A stretch of 64,000 bases of DNA from Symbiotaphrina buchneri (lineage: Eukaryota; Ascomycota; Symbiotaphrinales; Symbiotaphrinaceae): positions 434,001-498,000 of the forward strand of contig BCIG01000014.1 of NCBI GenBank assembly GCA_001599915.1, given 5' to 3'. Numbering within the stretch: the first letter of the stretch is position 1; each line of letters starts with the position of its first letter. The notes beneath the pieces are model-generated. The model worked only from the letters and a program-made list of their open reading frames with translations. It ran no database searches and was not told the DNA's origin. The position numbers were made by a program, and so were the translations under genes. Shown here in pieces: positions 42,797 to 53,831 of this stretch.

Positions 42797-45700
42797 ATGC
42801 GGATCCCCATCCGGGAACAACTCGGGCTTCTGGTGCTTTTGTGTTCTCTGATAGGGCTGGCCGTCATCTCTGTTGCAACAGTAAGCACCTCGCCGCTGCG
42901 CAGAGGCAGAAGCTAATTTCTTGTCTTGCAGTGGATCAACAATTACAACTATGTGCTCGGTATCAGGTAGGCTTTCACTGTTGAAAAGTGTCGTGATCAA
43001 TTGCTGATGCGAAATCCCTAGGTCCTCGAGTCTGTCTTTGACAGCGTCTCTCAAAGCCTTCCAGATGGCGTCGACATTGGTGCTCTATCAGACGCAAACA
43101 TCCGCACTGTCTACCCGGGCATTGCTTCAATCCGCCCTTCAGAGATACGTTACCGGGAACAACAGCGATGAGAACTGGTTGCGAGCAGTCCAAGACCTTC
43201 AGACGGCTCTTGAATCAGGCGGGCAGCAAGCCTTGCTGATGCAGTGCATGGTCTTCCCGGCGGATCCCTCAGGCGTGGGCGGCCCTTATGGTATCGTCAA
43301 TGTCACTGGAACTACGTTCGGCCAAGTAGAGCTTCCAGAAACATATGACAACGGTTCGGCGGTTCTTCTCGGGGATCCCGGGCCGGGTTATCCTCCATCG
43401 CTCTATCCAAACCTCACCTACTCCTCTGTTGTGGTTAACAGCACCCACAATGGGACGGTCGCGTCGACCGTGAATACAACTCTATCTATCGGTTCATCGC
43501 TGCTGCTCGGTCCGATGCTCGTGAATTCGTCTTTTGCGCTCTTCTCGCTCACAGTTCCCATCATTAACAACACTTCGGCGACAGATATCATAGCGTACAT
43601 GACCGTGTTGTTGAATGCTGCTATGCTCTATGATACACTTGACTCTCTGGAAGGACTTGGAAACACGGGCGTGGCCCTGTTAGTCGGGCCTAACTCTGCG
43701 GACAACGAATTTCCGCCCGGTGCGCTCGATAGCGTTAGTACAGCAAAGGAAACCGTGGTGGAGTTTGTTCTGCCTCCCATGCAGAACTCTTCTCGGACTA
43801 CAAGGCATATGCAAGACGCCTATGGCCAGGCGGACCCGACGTTCCAAATGGAGAGTTTTCCGGCTGTCCTTAATGCTTACACCAAAAACACGGGAGCTTT
43901 AAATAACGCCGGAAGTACGATTGGGTCACGCAACGAGGAGAATGACAAAGTGTCCGTGGGATTCGCACTGCTCCAGAGCGATCTTTGCGACTGGGCATTG
44001 CTGGTTGAACAAGCCCACTCTGAAGTCTGGGCGCCTATCAACCACCTCCGGAACATTCTTCTGGCTTGTGTTTTCGCAACTGCCGGGGTGTTGGCTATCC
44101 TCGTTTTCCCTGTGGCGCATTACTCGGTAATGCCTATCAGAAGACTCCGTGCAGCGACCAAGAAGACCGTGGAGCCTCCGGGATATGCTCCCGATAATCG
44201 GAGCCTGCAGTCTTATGACTCGCGTGATGCTCGAGGTGATGGCGCCGATGATGATGCCCATATGGACGAAGCAGCGAGAAAGGAGGGTTTTTTTGGAAGG
44301 GTGTCAAGATGGAATAGGCTGAGAGGTCGCCGGCGTCGACCACAAAGGGCTGGGAGTAGTCATGAGCGGTCTTTTCGCATTCCCAGCAAAGTACCAGATG
44401 GCAAGCATTTCATCAAGGATGAACTCACAGATCTCACGACGACCTTCAATGAGATGTCCGAGGAGCTCATGATGCAGTATGAACGGTTAGAAGAGAGGGT
44501 CAGGCAGAGGACCTTTGAACTCGAGGAAAGTAAGAAGGCCGCTGAGGCAGCGAATGAGAGCAAAACGCTCTTCATCGCGAACATCTCCCACGAATTGAAG
44601 ACACCTCTAAATGGTATCCTCGGTATGTTTGCTGTATGTATGCAGGAGGAGGACACAAGCAAGATCAAGCGGTCTCTTGGCATCATTTATAAATCCGGTG
44701 ATCTTCTCCTGCATCTACTCACAGATCTTTTAACCTTTAGCAAGAATCAGATTGGGCAAAATCTGAGTCTCGAGGAGAAGGAGTTCCGAATCGCAGACAT
44801 CAGTTCGCAGATTCTGTCTATTTTTGACAAACAAGCAAGAGAAGGGAACATCAAACTAAGAGTCTCCTTTCAGAGCCCGTTTGAGGCCAATGCCAACGAA
44901 CCGATCGGAGAAAGGGATTTCTCACCCGTTGCAATCGGCAGGGTTAAAGACATGTGCCTGTGGGGTGACCAGCACAGAATTTTGCAGGTCATCATCAATC
45001 TCGTCAGCAACAGCTTAAAATTCACTCCGGCTGGTGGCTCTGTGGATGTCCGAATCAAATGCCTCGGTGAAGTTGATGACGCTCGTGGGAGCAGAAAGGG
45101 CTCTCTCCAGTCTCGCAATGGCTCTTCATCATTGAATTCCCGGGTGCGTTCGAGAATTGGATCAGCGTCAACCTCGTCGGTCATGGCACCCATAGGAGAC
45201 CCGGAAAAGCCTAGGAATACAGATACGGCTCTTGAAATCAATGCGTATGACCCCAAACCATACTCGCACATACTGGTAGAGGAGCGATCGCCCTCCCCAC
45301 CGCCCATCAATGCGAGGGTCATGCTGTTCGAGTTCGAAGTCGAGGATACTGGTCCTGGTATACCGGAACATCTACAACAGAGGGTCTTCGAACCTTTTGT
45401 GCAAGGTGATCTAGGTCTAAGCAAGAAATATGGGGGAACGGGTCTCGGCCTCAGTATCTGCGCTCAATTGGCAAAGTTGATGCGAGGGACTATCAACCTC
45501 AAGAGCCAAGAGGGCGCGGGGAGCATTTTCACCATGCGCATACCATTGATGTTCATTAAGGAAAGGGCAAACAGCACCACTAGCTCCAGCATCAATCTTA
45601 ACTCGAATCGCAATAGCATATCGCTTCCCACGGGAGACGACGCAAACACCCCCACAGATGAGCAAAGGGTCTCCCCATCAGCCAATGATCCTAGCACTGG

Positions 45701-46403
45701 ACCATTTGACTCACCAGCTAAGCCTAGGCTGGTCGGCTTTAGTCAACCATTTTTTGCTTCTGGACCGCCTGTCGATAACCAGAAAGAAAGGATGGCGGCT
45801 ACTGCGATGGAAATGGAGAGGGAAGCGTCCAAGAAGGGGGAGAAGATCCGTGTACTTGTCGCGGAAGATAACAAGGTGAATCAAGAAGTTGTCCTCCGTA
45901 TGCTTAGACTGGAGGATATCTATGGTATGTTGTCTCTTCATTCAAGGTCATTAGAGCTTCGCTAATTTCCGACAGATGTCACGGTAGCAAAAGACGGACA
46001 GGAAGCGTTGGATATTGTGAAAGCAAGTATGGAAGAGAAAAAGGCGTTCGACCTCATTTTTATGGACATCCAGGTATTTTCTACATCCTTCATTAGGATC
46101 AACTCCCACTGATTCGCCCAGATGCCAAATCTCGATGGTCTCCAGAGTACTCGACTAATTCGACAGATGGGCTATAACGCACCAATTGTTGCCCTCACAG
46201 CTTTCGCTGAGGAGAGTAATTTCAAAGAATGCATGGACTCCGGCATGAATCACTTTTTAGCAAAGCCTATTAGGAGGCCGGCCTTGAAGCAAGTTCTGAA
46301 AACATACTGTCAGACGATTCCGGAGGCCGAGGAAGGTGAGAACAACCGCCGAGCAAGAATGGCGCGTCAGGTCTGCGCGGGCAATCGTCTTCAGCCCCAT
46401 TGA
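42797..46403 (+). CDS. sln1: Sln1-type hybrid histidine kinase (osmosensor)
   Basis: Membrane sensor kinase feeding the Ypd1 phosphorelay and the HOG pathway; the Aspergillus ortholog is TcsB. Five exons (42797-42880, 42932-42966, 43022-45924, 45976-46073, 46122-46403) give 1,133 aa. Order: first membrane helix ([20 protein letters not shown]), an extracellular domain of roughly 300 residues with many NxS/T sites, second helix ([20 protein letters not shown]), a linker with a coiled-coil ([20 protein letters not shown]), the H-box [13 protein letters not shown] with His at about residue 563, N-box [12 protein letters not shown]1 DTGPGIP, G2 GGTGLGL, and a receiver domain with [11 protein letters not shown], the phospho-acceptor Asp in LIFMDIQMPNLDG (about residue 1038) and the lysine in LAKPI. 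All catalytic residues are present. The 35-nt second exon is confirmed by the protein reading [11 protein letters not shown]. Confidence 0.95.
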
Positions 46404-46937
46404 ATGGTGCGGGCACCAAGGACAAGGGCAGATCAACTCCCATTTGATCGGCTCAAGCCTTACCTGCAGATCGTGCGAGGTTTTCGCCATCTGTGTCCAC
46501 ACTGCGAAATCTAGATATAACTGTTCATTTTCTTCAGGCTTCGGTCCCGATATAATCCTTTGGGGACTGGGTATTTGTACGGCGAATCGTTAAAAGGTTG
46601 AAGAAAAGCGCTCGCATAGTTATTGAGGCCCTATTAGGGTACAATGTCGGTTATTGGGTATTATAATGGACGGATCTTCGGGCGTCATCTGGCGGCTTTG
46701 GCATATGGGGGCGTTTGCACCGAAAGACGGCTTGGTCATCTGGTCATTTTCTGCTTGGGCTTTTCCGGCAGTACATTTACGCAAGCACCTGCATCTATTT
46801 CTACTTTTCTACGATCAAGGACAGCTCTTGCCATCATTGATGAGCATCAGGCACTGCATGGTTCCGGGTTGAGACTGGCCTTTCGTGGTCAATCAGCCGA
46901 AGATGGCTTGCTTGCAGAAATTTAATGTTAACATTAT
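46404..46937. other. Intergenic region between convergent genes
   Basis: 534 bases shared as 3' flank of the histidine kinase and GWT1. No feature recognised; the small frames at 46,644-46,925 have no family-like pattern. Confidence 0.5.
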
Positions 46938-48520
46938 TTACATCTTGATGGTGATATCTAAAATATCCAGTCCGACTGCCACTCCGGTCAGCAATAGCGC
47001 ATACACAAGCAGCACTAGCACAGATTGCAACTGATCCATCTCGAGGGTTGGCAGCGTCAGGTTGACCAAGCCTGTCAACAGGTTGGCGGCTAAGAAGATG
47101 ATCAAGCCATTTCTATTATATGCATGGAGCACTCTGCTAGTGGCCCACCTCGCATTGATCCTTTCCTCCTGGCTGTCTCGCCAAGGCGTCCTCCACATTG
47201 CCGAGAACAGCAACGTCTCTATGAGACACAATGCGGTGATCTGGCAGCAGTTGTAGGCCACGGTCCAAAGGAAATAAGGAAGGTTAGCCAGGCGGCGAGA
47301 GACGGAGAGATTAAGGCCGTAAACCGGATGTGTCGATATATTGAAGAGGATGATCCACCCCAGGGACCAAGTCCCCAGGGTCAAAAGAAGGACCTTACGG
47401 TGCTGCTGCGGCTTGATCCCGCACCAAAGGGCCAGTCGTTTGGAAAAGAGACTGGAATGCGGCTGACGAGGCAAGACATACATGCCAGTCGCCTGACCGG
47501 CGAGGAAGATGGCCAGATAGCCGAAGAAGGAGAAAATACCTTCGCGGTTCTTGCTAAACAGGTCCGTGCGACGGCCGGTTAGGATGAATGCCTTGAGCGA
47601 CGTGAAGTCCAAAGCTGCCTCGTAGGCAAGTGCAAGCAGCAGCGAGAGAACGGCATGGGACGGGATGATAGTTAGAAGGGATTGGAATAGCGCAACGAAG
47701 GGAGGCAGGAAGCCCAGGGTGAAGAAAAAGTTCCAGTGCACGCCATACTCGCTGATATGTTCCGCATAATCGAGGTTCTTGACGCTGTACAGACGGATCA
47801 ATCCTAGTACAAGCAGCGGGATTGAATGACGAATGGACACGCAGAACCTCCTGCCGAAGGAAGCAGGCCTTCCAGTCAGCCGCTCCCGTAGTACTGAGCG
47901 CGCAGATACAAGACCAGCAGAGAAAACAAAGGATCCCACACCCAGATCCATCAGAGAGGTTCCCCAGGTTTCAACCTTTGCGAACCGGCGCGGAAAGACC
48001 CGGAAGTCGACGGCCAGGATGGCCAGACAAGTGAACACCATCATTGAGCCTCGGTAATGGGTCAGGAAAGGCCGATAAGGGAAAGGATCAAGGGCCGGCT
48101 GAGTCGAAGGTGCGGGTGATGCTCCATTCTGCAGATGCGGTGGGGACGGTTTCGCTTTCTTTTGCTTCGGCCCAGGAGGAGCAAGGAAATATAGGCAGAC
48201 AGCCGGAGATATCAGGAATATGTTCAACAGTATCGGCGCAGATGAATATATAGTGACTGCACATAGGAATGCTCCGCAATTGAGCAAAAGATCCGTGACA
48301 AAAGCTGCTGGTCCGTAAGGGCTGAAGAAGGAGAACCGTGCCTGCAGTACGGACCACAGGAGGATAGCGCTCTACAATAGAGAATATCAGTAGGTCACGT
48401 TGGATCCCGGATAAGGCAGCATACCGTGGCCACTGTAGTCACATAGTTGATCTCGGGGATGTCACCTCCAGTTAGGTTGGAGACAAACTCCTCCTTCAAC
48501 GCCTTGGAGCTGCGCGACAT
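46938..48520 (-). CDS. gwt1: GPI-anchor inositol acyltransferase Gwt1 (PIG-W)
   Basis: ER membrane enzyme that acylates the inositol ring of glucosaminyl-phosphatidylinositol, an early step in GPI-anchor synthesis and the target of the antifungal manogepix. Exons 48425-48520 and 46938-48371 give 509 aa, normal for the family. The N-terminus KALKEEFVSNLTGGDIPEIN is the hallmark of Gwt1/PIG-W. Further matches: MMVFTCLAILAVDFRVFPRR, FAKVETWGTSLMDLGVGSFV, and NREGIFSFFGYLAIFLAGQA. About 12 or 13 hydrophobic segments follow through the protein. The 53-nt intron has a GTATGC donor and a TTGTAG acceptor. Downstream in the same orientation comes the ADC-like gene's 3' end, only 270 bases from this start. 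Confidence 0.96.
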
Positions 48521-48789
48521 GATTTCTAGCGATCAGCATGGAGGCATGAGATTGAAGGTGAGGACGGCATGATTCAAGCCCGCAAGATATGGTATGTACG
48601 AGGTATGGCAGATATGCCCGGCAACAATAACGAGGACAATAATGATGATGGAGATATGCCACGGTTAATTCATTGCGGAACTTGCCGGTGCTGGGTCGAC
48701 TAAACAGTAATTGACAGTTTCGTGAATACTACGCCTTCGTAGTCTCTCTGTACAGCGCGATTCATTCATCTCCAAGCCGATCCCATCAT

Positions 48790-49724
48790 CTATGTTCTCG
48801 ACGAGGGCATAACCTCTGGCTTGTCAAATCCAAGTGTCGCCTCCTCGAAGCCCAATCCGAACTTCCAGAACTTGAGCGCCGGCCACCAAGTCGAGAGATC
48901 CTCCGCAAGTAATGGGTCCCTTTCACCGCTCGGCTTCGGGCCCGTCGGCGTGGCCGTGGTTCCCTGCTGGGACACCCACATGATATTCGCCCTCGGTGAG
49001 TATACGTAAGGGTAGACCTTCGCCCAGTCGGATGTACCGCACAGCTCCTCCTCGCCGGGCTTGTCGCTCGCCGGCAAAGGTGGACTGACCAAGTGGAGGT
49101 CATACACCGGTTTCAGAGGTTTGGTCGAGAAGGGAAATGAGGGCAGCCAGCGGACTTTCTGCAGCTCCACTGCAAAGAAGGGCTTGGAAATGGCTGGGTC
49201 AGGGGGAAAGACTTCAACTCTTACGGATATCGACCGGGTGTTGTCTGGCTCCAGCGGCGTGAACTTGAAGCGTGCAAGGTGTTTAGGGACATTCCAGTTC
49301 TTGCGGCCTTTAGTCACGTCAGTCCTGGCTTGCCGCTTAAGTGGTGCTTCAAGAGGGTCCCACTACCATTGTAAGCTGTAGCCTTTTGACTCACATATGC
49401 CCTGGTGACACGGAGGTGCTTGGTCTTCTTAGCCCAGCCTTGCTCCCCGGGTCCAATGGCCGGGGCATCAAAGAACCCCGGGATGAGGACTAGCTCGTCG
49501 TAAGGTCCAACTGGCGTCTGTTCGTATTGGACGATTTGGACGGTCATCCCATAACCTCCTCTGAACTTTCCCGCTTTGTCTGGATCTGAAGTCATAGCCG
49601 AAGCCGCCTCCAAAGGGGCATACACATGGTCAGGCAATGCCGACGAGGTGTTGAAAAATAGCCAGTAACAAGAGCGACATTTACAGTTCCATGGGGCTGG
49701 CGCCGGGGGGATGCTGGTTGCCAT
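48790..49724 (-). CDS. Acetoacetate decarboxylase-like fold protein
   Basis: Resembles a fungal branch of the ADC superfamily; whether it decarboxylates anything is unknown. Exons 49367-49724 and 48790-49307 give 291 aa. Supporting text: PAPWNCKCRSCYWLFF near the N-terminus, then GGYGMTVQIVQYEQTPVGPY, then DELVLIPGFF, then HLRVTRAYVSQKAT and, after the intron, NGRKNWNVPKHLARFKFTPL, the block around the usual catalytic lysine region of ADC proteins. The intron 49308-49366 uses a GTAGTG donor and a CTAAAG acceptor. No signal peptide is apparent, so a soluble intracellular protein is likely. Similar proteins are common in moulds, often near secondary metabolism genes, but none are seen here. Confidence 0.75.
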
Positions 49725-50185
49725 GTCGTATGGCGGGCTTCACCGCGCAGGTTGCAAGGTGACAAAGGGCCCGGCTTTGGCTTCCAATTGTATAGATGAT
49801 AGAACAAGGTAGGTACAACCCTCACCGCCGCATTTTGCGAGGCAAGAATGGCGCGCGCTTTCAATATATGTGTTGCTGATATGTTAGGTCCACCATGGCA
49901 ACCAAACACTCGAGCGGAACGGCAAGACGGCAGCTTCCGTTGCGCAGTCGGGGATAGGTACGAACATTGTCTTGGGGAAATATATTAGGCTGTATAGTTT
50001 CATGCACAAGCGCATCCATCTCTCCCAACACCACCAGCAAATGCTAATAGACTGAACAATGGCATGTTCAGTTAATGCAAGGATGCAGTTGAACGCCCAC
50101 AAGGAGACCTCAATATCAATCTCCAAGCCGTTATCTATCCACCAAGCCGTAAGCAAAATACAAGGATGTGGAGGTTGATAATCGA
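49725..50185. other. Short intergenic region
   Basis: About 460 bases between the ADC-like start and the TM9 family stop, both on the minus strand. It would contain the ADC-like promoter. No other feature seen. Confidence 0.45.
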
Positions 50186-52570
50186 TTAATCCGCTTTGAT
50201 TGCTCTATATCGATAATCAAGGTCAGCAAATAGATCCCCATTACAATTGAAGGGCTTTTCTTACCCGTAAATCCGCCGGACAAATGCATAGGCGCTCAAG
50301 AATCCGACTGTACCAGTGAGGAGGCCGTAGACAGCGCAAGCCAGGAAGCTGTAACTGAAGAAAAGGATACTGGAGATAAAGCCCTGTATGTGAAGGCTGG
50401 TGAAGAAGTACCACACGCAGTAGAGGAAGATCCAGATGGCGCTGGCGCCGCCGACAAAAAACGATTGCCACCACCAATTATAATTCTGCCACCAGTGTCA
50501 GCAAACCGGCATCTATGCAGAGGAAAGGGTGCGACTTGCCTCCGAGCAGAGCTGGATATAGGTCGCGACAATGGTCACCTCCACAACCGTAAGAATGAGG
50601 ATCGCACTAACAGTAGCCAAAAAGCCGAACACATAATAGTAGCCGCTTTTGTCCTGCCAGATGCTTCTAAAGACGAACAAAAGCTCGATAAAGACGACCG
50701 CAAATGGTATCAGGCCAGAGAGGAGTACAGCCTGTAGACTTTTCGTGTACCATGCTTGTTGAGGAATTTGACGAGGAATCGCGTTAGTCTTCGTCGGGTG
50801 TTCCCAAGCCCCAGTCCTGACGTAGCCATACCAACTGCCGGCGTATACCAGCGGTAGCTGTACAAGAAGCCATAGAGCCAGAAGTGCGACAAGGGTGCCA
50901 AACGGTATGGCGGTGCTCGAGGCTTGTGCCCAGACGAAGAGATTGAGAATGAATATCATCGCAAAGAGAAGTCCAGGGAACAAGACAGCAGTCTAGGCAG
51001 GTTAGTGACCGTTGCATTTCCTCGGTGAACAGTTCTTACCATCAGGCTATTCTTCTGCCAGTCTTGGCCGCCAAAGGTCTTGTAGATCCTGCCCGAGAAG
51101 TACCCAGAAAGTATGCCGGCAAAGACGAATAAGCCCATGCCGACACTAACAAAGCCGCCCCTGAAACTGGGGTTCAACACCCCCAAACAACTTAAGATTA
51201 ACAGTCCCGTTGCCATAAAGACCAGTTGCATGCCCGACCCAGCAAGAGGTGCTAAGAGCCCTCCGTACGGTGGTGGCCTGAAAACATCTCCATGCAGAAG
51301 TTTCCATCCGGTGATGTCGTCCAACGATTCCTCGTCAGAAGATATATCCGCCTCCTCGCCTGGAGCTGCAGCCTGTTCTAATAAGCTCTCCGCATTCTTC
51401 TCCCCGTTTTTCGGCGTCCGTGCGCCGCTGGGTATCTTCTTCTTCTTGCGTCCCAGTTTGATCTTGCCTTCCTCCAAGCCTTCTGGATAGCCCTTGATGT
51501 CCCCACGAACCGTCCTCGCGAAGACTACGGCGACGACCGTGGTCAAGAGCACGGCAATAACTAGCGAGTTCAGGATGGACAGCCAGTGGATCCTCGAGCT
51601 GTCCTCCTGATTCACAAAATATAGATCCCACCGGTTTGACCAGTCAATCTTGTCGTCTTCTGTCCAATACACGGAGTATGAGTAGGGAACTGTGAGTGTC
51701 CCGTCGTCATCTAGATTCTCTTCTTCCGGTGGCTGATAGGACAAGTCTGCATATTTGTTTTCTCCCTCAGACTTTTTGGGAGGAATATACAACTCAATCC
51801 CTTCCGTAGTTCCATGGACGTTGCTGGGACAGCCAGTCTCATTCCTTTGCCCCAGGCTAATGCTTTTGGTGTAGACCTCGAAGCCTACAATAACCTTCTT
51901 CCCGCGTTCACCATCCTTTCCGGGTGCCTTGCGCCAGCGCAGAACTAGGGTCACATGATTGTTGAGAAAGTACCTTGGCTGACCCGTCGTAGGACTGAAA
52001 TCTTTGTAGCCCATCTTGAAGCCCGCTGCATAATATTTGCGCGTCTTGTCAACAGTCACAAAGCTAGTGGCACCGGGTAGGTTGTCCACGATCCACTCAG
52101 CCACATAACCTTGGGAGACAATCTCTCGTGCCTTCTGCACGCCCCTCCTGTCCACTTCGACGCTGCAGAGAAATCTGCATTCCTCGTCTTTTCCCATTAT
52201 AAGCTCATAATCGGAAGCCATGATCCGATCCCCCCGGAGTACTTCACCAATGTTCAAGGAGATGCTGTGGCCGCTCACAAGAGCTGAACCGGACAGCTTC
52301 TTGCCCGTCGGAGGGCACACGAAAGGCAAGTCGTAGTAGGCATATTGAAGTTGGGTGTGGTCGGAGTAGACCTTGTTGACCAATAAAGGTATAGAATCGC
52401 CGTCCTTGTAACTTTGTATGGACCATCCTAGGGCGCAGTTAGTTGATCGAGTGCTTGAAACTCCAGGGCAAACTCCTCTTAGTACCCGGGATATAGAATG
52501 CCTGCGCCGAATAGAAAATGCTTAGCAGCACCAGGAGACGGTAGAATGGTATCCGGAAATCCGCATGCAT
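50186..52570 (-). CDS. Transmembrane 9 superfamily protein (EMP70/TM9SF)
   Basis: Golgi/endosomal nine-helix protein involved in membrane-protein sorting, metal homeostasis and adhesion in other fungi. Five exons (52486-52570, 51040-52427, 50540-50992, 50265-50485, 50186-50204) give 721 aa. The signal peptide (LLVLLSIFYSAQAFYIPGWS) precedes the luminal domain with LLVNKVYSDHTQLQYAYYDL, PFVCPP, SGHSISLNIGEVLRGDRI. Nine hydrophobic helices follow, including LVIAVLLTTVVAVVFART and the conserved final block LFFSYSFLACAVYGLLTGTV. The protein ends RRIYGAIKAD; the terminal KAD fits the KxD/E Golgi-retention signal of this family. The third intron (50486-50539) is GC-AG (donor GCAAGT), forced by the conserved junction IQLCSENYNWWW. 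The last coding exon is only 19 nt. Confidence 0.95.
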
Positions 52571-53831
52571 CTTGCACGATATGCCTCACAGCACATGTGA
52601 CCTCCGCTTCCCGACGAGAAACAACCAACTCTCTACCAATTGCACCGCCCAATTCCGACCGTCCGGAAAAGTGGCCAGTGACAGGCAAGACGAAGGTGTT
52701 CTCAAGCTCTCGTAAAGTTGCGCAAGGCTTCGAATGCAGGGGCTCCTAAGGTAGGGCTTGTGGGTATAGACCTGCTCGGAATGCGACGGTCGAATGGATG
52801 AGGAAGGACGCGCAAGAGACCAAGGTTGATAGATCAAATGGACGGTCTTGATACACTGGCACGCTGGGTTGCACTGCGATTGTGCTGCCGGCTGCGGAGG
52901 CAGAGTCAAGGAGGTGTTGAGGCCGAGAGAGAAATAATACAGGTACCGTACCTAGGTACCTTAGCTAAAAGAGAGAGTTTAGGTGGTATGCATAGTACGG
53001 GGTACGAGAAGGTGATGTTGAACGCTGATTTGTCCTGCTGCCAGCTTGGCGTTAGGCGGTTAAGATTAAACCATGCAAATTAGAGTGAGCCAGCGAGGCC
53101 AAGTAAAGATACGAGTACCTTAGCTGCCGACCTACGAAGCTACGAACCTCCTGTACCTTGGGTCGTGTATAATACTCGATGGTCTCCACGGCCTTTCCTA
53201 TCTATCAAGCCCGCCTGCACTGCCCAATCATCCGCAACATGTTCGTTGCATGGATGTACCTTTTGCTCGTATCACATTGTTGCAGCTGCAGACCTCGGCT
53301 TCAAGGGAAGGCGTTCAACGTACCATACCTGTAGCTACCTTACTGCTCCGGACGTACAGCCGAGACATCATCTCGCAATGAATGTGTCCTTATGCATATG
53401 GTTTCTATCAGGAATCCCGCCGATTACTGGAGAAGACTTTTGGCAATCCTTGTCATCTGATAATAATATTGAGCTACGAGATATAGGCCGCCCAGAAGGT
53501 ACGCCGAGGTTATGTTGGCTGCCAAAAACTGCGACAACAGTGCTCTCATCTTTATCTGGCCATCTTGGAGCTAGGTACACGGCAGTGAAGGAACGACATC
53601 GAGGCCAAGATACGAGCAATAAAATTAGCACTAATACAACCATTCATAGAGACAGTATATGTCATGCTCATTAGTCATTAACAGCCATATGATGCCAAAG
53701 GGCGCGCCGCAACTGTCCGCTGTCATGACAGCATGACAGCAGAAGCATTAAGCGCCGCCGTGACATCAACGCAGAGCGTTTGGATTCATTCTTTTTCTTT
53801 AAGCGATATAGAGCTTTATGTCGACAATCCT
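52571..53831. other. Intergenic region
   Basis: 1.26 kb upstream of the TM9 gene and downstream of the Ser/Thr-rich gene. It includes GGTACCGTACCTAGGTACC at about 52,943, one of the densest motif blocks in the window, and another GTACCTTAG at 53,116. No gene supported. Confidence 0.5.

Noticed and set aside
48790-49724. Secondary-metabolite cluster suggested by the ADC-like gene
   Set aside because: No polyketide synthase, peptide synthetase, terpene synthase or cluster regulator occurs in the window; the neighbours are housekeeping genes.
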